From Kiloniellales bacterium (GTDB lineage: Bacteria > Pseudomonadota > Alphaproteobacteria > Kiloniellales > JAKSBE01), in the NCBI GenBank assembly GCA_022361275.1, contig JAKSBE010000274.1, forward strand, positions 1 through 38,228: 38,228 bases of DNA, given 5' to 3'. Position numbers and translations under genes: made by a program. The notes under the pieces were generated by a model. The model saw nothing but the letters and a program-made list of their open reading frames with translations, did not search any database and was not told where the DNA came from. This document shows, piece after piece, positions 9,030-16,759 of this stretch (its first letter is position 1; each line of letters opens with the position of its first letter).

Positions 9030-9992
9030 TCACCCCTCCAGGCACACGGGAGTCTGGAAGCCGGGCGGCTTGACCGCGAGTACCGAACAGTTGACCTGAC
9101 CGAGGATCGCTTCGGCGGTGTTTCCGATGAAGAAGCCGCTGATCCCGGTTCGGCCGACCGTCCCCATGACGATCAGGTCGACCCTGGTGTTCCGGGCCAG
9201 CTCGGGGATCAGCGAGCCCGCTTCGCCCTTGAGCAGGTGAACACGCTTTCCCCGATCGGCGATCGGGTAGCCTTCGAGCACCGTGTCAAGACGGCTTCGG
9301 TGCCGCCCTTCCTCCTCCTCGAGCAGCCGTTCGATCTCTGCCTCGCTCGCGCGCAGAAAGGCACTGTAACGGAAGGAATCCTCGCCGACCAGCCGCCAGG
9401 CGTGGACGACGTGGAGCTCGCTGTCGTCCATCTTGGAAAGCGAGGTCGCGAGGTCGAGGATGAGGCTGTCCAGCGCCGACTTCTCCTCGTCTATCGGGTC
9501 CGGGTCGACCGCCGCGAGAACCCGCGCGTAGCCGGGCACCGTCCCTTTCTTCATGATCCAGACGGGGCAAGGACACTTGCGCAGAAGATGAAGGTCGGTG
9601 CTGCCGAAGAGCTGCGGCCAGCCCGCCCTATCCCCCTCTGCGCCCTTCATCACCAGATCGTGGCCGCTGCGGAGAACCTCGCGGATGATCTCGAGGAAGA
9701 CGACTCCCTGGGGCACAAGGGTCCGCACCTCGACGCCCTGGGCCGTGACCGTGGCCCCGATCGCGGAAAGCCGGGCGCGATGAAAGTTCAGGAGCTCCTG
9801 CTCCACCTCTTGGCCGTGGGTGCCTGGAAGAGCGGCAAAGATGGCAGAGAGTTCGCCCGGCTCCGAAGACACCGGATCGATCAAGGTAATCCGGGCGCCG
9901 TTGGATTTCGCCAGCGAGATCGCACGCGCCAGCAGCTCGTCATGTTCGCTTTCGCGATCGCAGACGAGCAGGATCTTCTTGAACCTCTTCAT
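9030..9992 (-). CDS. Tandem universal stress protein (UspA family)
   Basis: Start chosen at MKRFKKILLVCDRESEHDELLARAISLAK; C-terminal DLIVMGTVGRTGISGFFIGNTAEAILGQVNCSVLAVKPPGF is the Usp G-2x-G-9x-G(S/T/N) nucleotide-binding-type motif. Confidence 0.9.
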   Translation of the reverse strand: MKRFKKILLVCDRESEHDELLARAISLAKSNGARITLIDPVSSEPGELSAIFAALPGTHGQEVEQELLNFHRARLSAIGATVTAQGVEVRTLVPQGVVFLEIIREVLRSGHDLVMKGAEGDRAGWPQLFGSTDLHLLRKCPCPVWIMKKGTVPGYARVLAAVDPDPIDEEKSALDSLILDLATSLSKMDDSELHVVHAWRLVGEDSFRYSAFLRASEAEIERLLEEEEGRHRSRLDTVLEGYPIADRGKRVHLLKGEAGSLIPELARNTRVDLIVMGTVGRTGISGFFIGNTAEAILGQVNCSVLAVKPPGFQTPVCLEG

Positions 9993-10192
9993 TGTCGCTC
10001 CCCGGGTCTTGCCGTGGGGCCTCGCCGCGGAAGGAGGGCTCTCCGGCCCTGTCCCCCCGGCGGCAGCTATGCTGCCGCCACGGTTTGACCGAATCTGAGG
10101 CCTTGCCGGTCGCCGCGCCAATCGAAGCCGGACCGCGCAGTGATCGTTTTTACCTCTCACACGCGCCGCCCCGCGCGAAGGACGCGATTCGA

Positions 10193-10213
10193 TTAATAGA
10201 AAAGACCTATCAG
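10193..10213. promoter_or_regulatory. Third copy of the OxyR-like palindrome: TTAATAG-AAAAGAC-CTATCAG
   Basis: ATAG-N7-CTAT core in the divergent intergenic region between usp (-) and the small ORF/atpB-atpE (+). Confidence 0.45.
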
Positions 10214-10318
10214 GAGTGATCCTCTTCCCGAATGGCCTCCGTTCGGCGGACGGCCATATGAGCATTCGATCGCGGCGCGCCGTTCGCCGCGCAACGATGC
10301 TGTGGAGGAACATAACCC

Positions 10319-10627
10319 ATGACGCGGTCCTCAACGCGCGCACTGCCGACGATCGCCGTGATCGCGATCGGCCTCGGCGCAGCGCTGCCGATCGCGGCGC
10401 CGGCCTCGGCCCGCGAGGCCGGCGGCACTCAGCACTGCCTTGGCGAAGTGGGCTACCAGCTTCCCGGGACTTGGCATATAGAGGATTCACAGATAGAGGA
10501 TACGCAGATCGACGACGGAAGGACGTTCGAGGCGACCGGCGGCAACACGGGGCCAGGCAACACGGGGCCAAGCCGCGAGGGCGCTTCCGACGAGCAGAGC
10601 CTGCAGAGCGATTGTGCCCTGGTGTGA
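10319..10627 (+). CDS. Small secreted hypothetical protein with internal repeats
   Basis: GGAGG Shine-Dalgarno ahead of the ATG; signal peptide MTRSSTRALPTIAVIAIGLGAALPIAAPASA; repeats IEDSQIEDTQIDD and GNTGPGNTGP. Confidence 0.6.
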   Translation: MTRSSTRALPTIAVIAIGLGAALPIAAPASAREAGGTQHCLGEVGYQLPGTWHIEDSQIEDTQIDDGRTFEATGGNTGPGNTGPSREGASDEQSLQSDCALV

Positions 10628-10677
10628 CGCGCGCCAAGCCGGACCGGGGGAGAAAGGTTTGAGAGGGGAAAGCGCGC

Positions 10678-11445
10678 ATGGCCAGTTACGACCCGGAAGG
10701 GCCTTATGCGATCAGGCAGTTCGAGCTGGACGTCCTGATTCCGATCGAGGCCTTCGGGCTGGACCTGTCCTTCACCACGTCGGCGCAGGCGATGGTGACC
10801 ACCGTCATACTGGTGGTCGCCTTCCTGGCCTACAGCGCCCGCAAGCGGACCATGGTCCCGGGCCGCATGCAGGCCGCCGCCGAGGCGATCTACGCCTTCG
10901 TCGCGAACACCGTGCTCAAGACCGCCGGGCCGGAGGCCCGGCCGGCGATCCCCTTCGTCTTCTCGCTCTTCGTCTTCATCCTCTTCGGCAGCCTCTTCGG
11001 GCTCACGCCGGTCAAGTTCACCTTCACCAGCCACCTCGTCGTCACGCTCACCCTGGCGTTTGTGGTCTTCACCTACGTCAACGTCCTGGCGCTGCAGACC
11101 CAGGGCCTGGGATTCTTCCGGCTCTTCCTGCCGGCCGGAACGCCGGTATACATCGCGCCGGTCCTGCTGACCGTGGAGGTGATCTCCTACCTCTTCCGGC
11201 CGATCACCCTAGGCGTCCGCATCTTCGCGAACATCCTGGCGGGGCATATCATGATCAAGCTCTTCGCCGACTTCTGCGTGATGATGATCGACGCCCTCGG
11301 CGGGGTGGGAATCGGCCTGTCGCTGTTCCCGGTCATGATGATGGTCATCCTCTACGGCTTCGAGATCCTGATCTTCCTGATCCAGTCCTACATCTTCATG
11401 CTGATCACCTCGATCTACATCCGGGACTCGCTGCACGCGCATTGA
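10678..11445 (+). CDS. atpB: F0 ATP synthase subunit a (isolated/divergent copy)
   Basis: LIPIEAFGLDLSFTTSAQAM, LVPGR-like MVPGRMQAAAEAIYAFV, and VEVISYLFRPITLGVRIFANILAGHIMIK containing the essential Arg. Confidence 0.95.
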   Translation: MASYDPEGPYAIRQFELDVLIPIEAFGLDLSFTTSAQAMVTTVILVVAFLAYSARKRTMVPGRMQAAAEAIYAFVANTVLKTAGPEARPAIPFVFSLFVFILFGSLFGLTPVKFTFTSHLVVTLTLAFVVFTYVNVLALQTQGLGFFRLFLPAGTPVYIAPVLLTVEVISYLFRPITLGVRIFANILAGHIMIKLFADFCVMMIDALGGVGIGLSLFPVMMMVILYGFEILIFLIQSYIFMLITSIYIRDSLHAH

Positions 11446-11497
11446 TCCCGAGAACCTCACACGAAAACCTCGCACATTGATGAAAGGAGACCTTGAG

Positions 11498-11725
11498 ATG
11501 ACTGACGAGAGCATCAGGCTCTTGGCCGCGGCCATCGCCCTGCTTCCGCTGTTCGGCGTCGCCCTCGCCCTGGGTAAAATCTTCGGCGACTGGATATCCT
11601 CGGTGGCCCGCAACCCCGTCGCCGGCGAGACCGTCCAACCCGTCGGCCTGATGGGCTTCGCCTTGACCGAGGCCATCGCGCTCTTCGCCCTGATCGTATC
11701 CTTCATCATCCTCTTCGTCGGGTGA
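11498..11725 (+). CDS. atpE: F0 ATP synthase subunit c (isolated copy)
   Basis: 75 aa hairpin MTDESIRLLAAAIALLPLFGVALALGKIFGDWISSVARNP...GFALTEAIALFALIVSFIILF with conserved RNP loop and helix-2 Glu; AAAGGAGA RBS 7 nt upstream of the ATG. Confidence 0.93.
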   Translation: MTDESIRLLAAAIALLPLFGVALALGKIFGDWISSVARNPVAGETVQPVGLMGFALTEAIALFALIVSFIILFVG

Positions 11726-11762
11726 TACCCTCCCCAGGCCCAGCGGCCGGACCCTCACAGGT

Positions 11763-11786
11763 CCGCGCCGCGGTGCGCGGCCTTCT
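11763..11786 (+). terminator. Possible weak terminator after atpE
   Basis: CCGCGC-CGCGGT-GCGCGG hairpin followed by CCTTCTTCTG. Confidence 0.3.
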
Positions 11787-11850
11787 TCTGTCCTGACTTC
11801 GTCTCTGCTAGCCTTACACCTTCCCGGCGTCGACCGAGGGAGCGCGATCC

Positions 11851-13047
11851 ATGGCCTTCCTGAGCAAGGCTGTCCAAGAGACGCGGCACGCCGCCATGCG
11901 GATCCTGATGACGGAGCAGGGTCTGGACGGCCTGGTCTTCACCCAGGCGGACTTCTTCCAGTTCGCCAGCAACTTCAACCTGGACGTCCAGACCTGGGAA
12001 CGGCCGGTCGCGCTGGTGCTGCCGAAGGAGGGCGCCCCCTTCGCCCTGCTCAACGAGCTCTCGACCCATCACTGGCAGATGGCCGGCGAACGCGGCCAGC
12101 TCTGGGTCGAGGAGGCGACCTTCTACGATGAGCACATCGGCCGCGCCAACGCCGAGCGCCTGATCACGGCCTGGGGCGCGATCCTGGCCGAGGCGCTCCG
12201 CGCGCGCGGCCTCGCCGCGGGCCGCCTGGCGGCCGATACCGTCACCGCCGTGCTCGCCGGCGTCGCCGAGCACCTCCCCGAGCTCACCATCGAGGCTCGG
12301 ACCGCCGAGCTGCGGGCCCTGCGCTGGCGCAAGCACCCGGAGGAGCTGGAGCTGATGCGCGCCGCGGCCGCACTCTCCGACTGGTCGCAGGACCGCTACC
12401 GGGAGGAGATCCGGCCCGGCCGCCTGGTCCAGGAACTCGACGCCGCCATGCACGCCGCGATCTTCGAGGAGGCGGCGAAGCGCTTTCCCGGCGAGCACCT
12501 CGAGGTCCGCGGCTACACCCTGACCGGCCCGGCCTCGGCCTCGCCCCACGGCAACGGTGCCCTGACCGGCCTGCGCATCGAGGAAGGCCACGGACTGGTC
12601 AACATCGTGATCCCGCGCCTCAACGGCCTGGTGATCGAGAACGAGCGGACCTACTTCTGCGGCCCGCCCGACGACGAGCAGATCCGGCTCTACGCGGCCG
12701 CTCTGGCCGCCAACGAGGCCGCGATCGCCCAAATGGTCAAGGGCAATCCGGTGCGGGCCATCGAGGACGCCGCCCGCGGCGTCATCGAGGAGGCCGGCTA
12801 CGGCCGCCACATCCGGCACCGCACCGGCCACGGCATCGGCCTGATCGGCCACGAATATCCCGAGGACATGGCCTTCAACGAGCGGCCGCTCATGGCGGGC
12901 GAGGTCTACTCCGCCGAGCCCGGCATCTACGTCTACGGCCTGGGCGGCTTCCGGGTCGACGACACGGTGATCGTCGGCGAGACGCCGGAAGTGATCACGC
13001 AGTCGCCCAAAGACCTGGCCAGCATCACCTTGCCGGTCTCGCTCTGA
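11851..13047 (+). CDS. M24-family (Xaa-Pro dipeptidase/creatinase-like) hydrolase
   Basis: Pita-bread C-terminal domain: IRHRTGHGIGLIGHEYPEDMAFNERPLMAGEVYSAEPGIYVYGLGGFRVDDTVIVGETPEVIT. Confidence 0.88.
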   Translation: MAFLSKAVQETRHAAMRILMTEQGLDGLVFTQADFFQFASNFNLDVQTWERPVALVLPKEGAPFALLNELSTHHWQMAGERGQLWVEEATFYDEHIGRANAERLITAWGAILAEALRARGLAAGRLAADTVTAVLAGVAEHLPELTIEARTAELRALRWRKHPEELELMRAAAALSDWSQDRYREEIRPGRLVQELDAAMHAAIFEEAAKRFPGEHLEVRGYTLTGPASASPHGNGALTGLRIEEGHGLVNIVIPRLNGLVIENERTYFCGPPDDEQIRLYAAALAANEAAIAQMVKGNPVRAIEDAARGVIEEAGYGRHIRHRTGHGIGLIGHEYPEDMAFNERPLMAGEVYSAEPGIYVYGLGGFRVDDTVIVGETPEVITQSPKDLASITLPVSL

Positions 13048-13059
13048 CTTGCGGGTTTC

Positions 13060-13122
13060 AGAGAGGCCCCCACCGCGCGCAGCGGCGCGCGGGCCGGGGT
13101 GACACGCCGATCTGCGCAAATC
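13060..13122. repeat. Interspersed GC-rich repeat, copy 1 (GAGAGGCCCCC...GGGCCGGGGTGACACGCCGATCT..GCA)
   Basis: Shares GGGCCGGGGTG..GTGACACGCCGATCT and flank with 28966..29050; both lie directly after a gene stop. Confidence 0.6.
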
Positions 13123-13772
13123 GTAACTGATACCAAGGAAACGGCCGCCCCGGGACCGACGAGTGCCTATACGCCGCCGACGCAACCTTTACTCGCATTT
13201 TAATCACGATTATGCTACCCTGCGTTAAGAGTGGGAAGTGGCATCCGGGGAACCTCGGTCAAGACCGGCGCTTGGATCCTGCCCCCTGCACGTCGCGCTT
13301 CCAGTGACGCAGCTTGAAGTGCCGAGAGCACTGTCCGAGCAGGTCTTGAGCCGCATCTCCCGAGTGGCGCCGCTGTGCGACACGGGACCGCGATGACGAT
13401 GGGCTCAAGCCTCATCCTCAGCCCGAGTGGACCTGGGCCTCTGGGTCCGGTCACCGCCGAGTTTCCTCGACGGGGCGTCCCGGTGGTGCTCAGGGCGCCC
13501 GGGACGCCGACATCCCCTCAACGACTCCAACGCGCGATGACCTGAGTGAAGGGGAGCCCGAGACGATTGGGCGGCTCTCAAGGAACAAGCTCGCAGACGA
13601 ACGAAGGTCGCTTGCCAGCAAGCGGCGAGGCTTCGGTGTCACCCGGCCGCGGGCCGGGGCGACACCGGCGGGATGGCGGCGTGCGCCCGGGCCTGAGGAC
13701 TGAGGGCCGGCAGCGGCGCCATCGATCGGACCGGACCTTTCCGGCCGGTCCCACCAAAGGGAGGAGATACCC

Positions 13773-15698
13773 ATGCATGATTCTGAGACGGGAGTGCAGA
13801 CCTGCGGCAAACGGTCTGTCGCAAGACTCATATTTCCCATCGTGACCCTAGGCGCCTTGGGTCTCGGTCAAAGCGCCTCGGCCGTCGACGATGCGATCGT
13901 ACCGATTTCCGGCCTCAGCCCCTATCCACCAGGGGTTGACTGCAACGTGACTCCGCAGACGGGGACGGTTTGGCGCAACAACGAGACGGAGCCCTATATG
14001 GACGTGGACTTCGGCCGGCCCGACCGCATGGCCGCCATCGTCCATCAAGACCGCTGGAGCAACGGATCGGCGCAAAGCACCGCCACCTTCTATTCGGACG
14101 ACGGTGGCGAGACTTGGAACCTGGCCGACACGCCCATCACCCGTTGTTCGGACGGCCTGCAGAGTGGCCCCGAGTCTTTTGATCGCGCCTCCGACCCCTG
14201 GCTGACGGTGACTCCCGGAGAACTCGACGGGGATGACGACGACGATGCCGACAGCGGCGCCATCTTTCACCAGATGAACCTGATGACCGACAGGCTGCCC
14301 CCCTTCACCGGCGAACTGCGGAGTGCCTATTCCATGCTGCGCTCCACCGACGGCGGCAAGACCTGGTCGGATGCCATCGTGGTGAGCAATCGCACGGAGT
14401 TCGAGCCGGGCGCCCCCTTCAACGACAAGAACACCATGACCGCGGATCCCATCAAAAAGCGCTTCGTCTACGGGACCTGGCAGCTCTTGAGAGACGTCCT
14501 GCCCGACGACGACAGCGCCATCCCCATACAGCTCTTCTTCAGCGACACCTTCTTCATACGCTCGAGCGACAAGGGGCGGAGCTGGGAGCCGGCGCGCGCC
14601 ATCTACAAGATCCGCAACGACGTGGACCTGCTGGCCGCTGCCGGGATCGATCCCGAGGTGACCCCCGTCCTCGGCGCCCAGAACATCGGCCACCAGATCG
14701 TCGTGCTGCCCGACGGCCGGCTGGTGAACGTGTCCCGGGCGAGCTTTCTCACGACCGGACCGAACTTCTTCGAGCGCGTCATCATACGGTCGTTCGACAA
14801 CGGGAAGACCTGGGAGCAGAAGGCCAAGATCATTCCCTCGACCACCGTCGGCGGCTTCGTCGCCCTGGATGGCGAGCTGCAGGCCGCGACCGGAGGCGCC
14901 ATCAGCAACACCACCAGGTCCGCGGGCAGCATCCCCGATATCGCCGTCAATCGGACCAACGGCCATATGTACGTGGTCTGGCAGGACGTCGATCCGACCT
15001 TGTCCTTCATCGGCGTGTTCATGTCGGTGTCCAAGGATGGCGGCGATACCTGGAGCCCCCAGATCACCGTGGGCGGCGGTGGCCCCTCGGCCGACGGCGG
15101 CATAAGCTTCGCGCAGCTGCCGGCGGTTCACGTCGCGGACGACGGGACGGTCGGCGTGATCTTCTTCGATGATCGCAACGATGTCGCCTGCCCGGATCTG
15201 AGCCTCACGAACGAAGAGAATCCGGAGTGCTTCACCCTGCTGCCGGACGGCAGCGTGAAAGCGGGCCCCTTCGACCATGACTGGTTCTTCAAGACCTTCG
15301 ATGCCGACCTCAACCTGCTGTCGGAGGAGCGCGTGACATTGGAATCCTTCGACCTGCGTCAGGCGCCGATCGCCAGGGGCTACTTCCCGGGCGACTACGT
15401 CAACTGCAGCTCGACGGACAACGACTTCGTCTGCGCCTTCACTCGCACCAACAACAACGGCCTGCCCGTGCGGGGCAACCCGCCGGACGATGTCCTGGGT
15501 TTCGAGGAAGACAACCGCCAGGACATGGTCTTCACCCGCTTCCCCGGCGAATCGGTCTGCAACTTCAGACACACGCTCAAAAGCTTCGCGTCACAGTTGG
15601 CCGATGCGGAGATACGGATACCGAGGAGAGAGAAGAAACGGCGCCTGAACTTCCTCAGAGCAAGATTTGGAGTCGCTTGCCATGACGATGACGATTGA
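13773..15698 (+). CDS. Secreted sialidase-superfamily (BNR/Asp-box) protein
   Basis: Signal peptide region then five Asp boxes: SDDGGETW, STDGGKTW, SSDKGRSW, SFDNGKTW, SKDGGDTW. Confidence 0.85.
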   Translation: MHDSETGVQTCGKRSVARLIFPIVTLGALGLGQSASAVDDAIVPISGLSPYPPGVDCNVTPQTGTVWRNNETEPYMDVDFGRPDRMAAIVHQDRWSNGSAQSTATFYSDDGGETWNLADTPITRCSDGLQSGPESFDRASDPWLTVTPGELDGDDDDDADSGAIFHQMNLMTDRLPPFTGELRSAYSMLRSTDGGKTWSDAIVVSNRTEFEPGAPFNDKNTMTADPIKKRFVYGTWQLLRDVLPDDDSAIPIQLFFSDTFFIRSSDKGRSWEPARAIYKIRNDVDLLAAAGIDPEVTPVLGAQNIGHQIVVLPDGRLVNVSRASFLTTGPNFFERVIIRSFDNGKTWEQKAKIIPSTTVGGFVALDGELQAATGGAISNTTRSAGSIPDIAVNRTNGHMYVVWQDVDPTLSFIGVFMSVSKDGGDTWSPQITVGGGGPSADGGISFAQLPAVHVADDGTVGVIFFDDRNDVACPDLSLTNEENPECFTLLPDGSVKAGPFDHDWFFKTFDADLNLLSEERVTLESFDLRQAPIARGYFPGDYVNCSSTDNDFVCAFTRTNNNGLPVRGNPPDDVLGFEEDNRQDMVFTRFPGESVCNFRHTLKSFASQLADAEIRIPRREKKRRLNFLRARFGVACHDDDD

Positions 15699-15786
15699 GA
15701 TGGCGATGGCGAATTCAGGGGCACCTGCGGGTGCCAGATGTCGTTCGGACTCTCACCGTCCCATATGGAATCCTGGGAGAACCAAG

Positions 15787-16083
15787 ATGTCGATGAAACA
15801 CTGGAATCTCGTACCAAGATCGCTTGCCGTCTTGGGGTTGCTGTTCGGCGTGTCCCTGGCGGCTCCCTCGGCGTCCCTTGCCGGGCAGGAAGCCGTGAAA
15901 CTGCATCCGGCGGAGGACAGAGACGTGCCGGAAGGGTCCCAGATCCCGGCACATAGGATCCAGGCGACCGAAGAGAAGGCGCAGGAATACAAGGCGCGGC
16001 TGAAGGCCAAGCAGTTGCAACAGCAGCAGCAGGAAAGCCTGCCAGAAAAGGAATCGTCCAAGCCTGAAGGCGAACCGCAGTAG
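15787..16083 (+). CDS. Small secreted Gln/Lys-rich hypothetical protein
   Basis: MSMKHWNLVPRSLAVLGLLFGVSLAAPSASLAGQ signal peptide, then charged EEKAQEYKARLKAKQLQQQQQESLPEKESSKPEGEPQ. Confidence 0.5.
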   Translation: MSMKHWNLVPRSLAVLGLLFGVSLAAPSASLAGQEAVKLHPAEDRDVPEGSQIPAHRIQATEEKAQEYKARLKAKQLQQQQQESLPEKESSKPEGEPQ

Positions 16084-16104
16084 CCTTCGGATCGCCATCC
16101 GGTC

Positions 16105-16140
16105 GCTGGGGAGGGACAGAGGGGCCGTTCCCTCCCCAGC
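16105..16140. terminator. Strong hairpin, possible bidirectional transcription end
   Basis: GCTGGGGAGGGA / TCCCTCCCCAGC 12-bp perfect arms just after the stop at 16083; no long T tract. Confidence 0.4.
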
Positions 16141-16320
16141 GGCAGCGGCGAGCAAAAAGCCGCGGCTCGCTGAAGGAGGACCCAGGGGCACAAGCTGGCG
16201 CCCGCAAGGCGTGTCGAGCCTGAGCCCGGCCCTGTTCGATCGCCCCCTTCCCAGTCCCGAAGGACGCCACCCGTGCTCCCCGCCGCCGGACCGCGGACAG
16301 GGATAGCGCCGCGCCAGACC

Positions 16321-16740
16321 TCAGCCCGCGTCCATCGGCGGCATCTTCTCGAACTTGGTCACGGCCGGGTCCATGACGTCCCAGGGCTGAGCGCTCGAGG
16401 TGTAGATGTCGATCGCCGGCTTGAACCACGACGGGTCGTCCAGGGTCGTGGCGTGGACGAAGAGCACGCCGCCGGCCTCGGGCCGGCCGAAGAGGCTGCT
16501 GCCGCAGATCGGACAGAAAGCGCGCTCCGAGCGCCGGCCGCTGTCCGCCGTGGTCGCGTACCAGGCGACCTCGCCGGTCGTGCTGAAGGCCCGCGCCGGC
16601 ACGACGAAGCCCGCGATGTAGGGGCCGCCGGAGGTTCGCTGGCAATCCCGGCAGTGGCAGTTCACCGTCGCGACCGGCTCGTCGCTGCAGCTGTAGCGGA
16701 CCGCGCCGCAAAGGCAGCCGCCTTCGTATTTCGGGGTCAT
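16321..16740 (-). CDS. GFA family (glutathione-dependent formaldehyde-activating enzyme-like, CENP-V fold) protein
   Basis: GGCLCGAVRYSC, CHCRDCQRTSGGPY, FCPICGSSLFGRPE zinc-ligand motifs. Confidence 0.9.
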   Translation of the reverse strand: MTPKYEGGCLCGAVRYSCSDEPVATVNCHCRDCQRTSGGPYIAGFVVPARAFSTTGEVAWYATTADSGRRSERAFCPICGSSLFGRPEAGGVLFVHATTLDDPSWFKPAIDIYTSSAQPWDVMDPAVTKFEKMPPMDAG

Positions 16741-16759
16741 GGCTAGGCATCCCTTCCGA

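Noticed and set aside
9030-10679. 549-aa ORF as a single protein
   Set aside because: Only the portion from 9992 downstream is Usp-like; the upstream extension crosses the divergent promoter region and the small ORF/atpB start.
13215-13454. 79-aa minus-strand ORF in the non-coding region
   Set aside because: Arg/Pro/Ala-rich, no RBS or family signature; region better described as non-coding.
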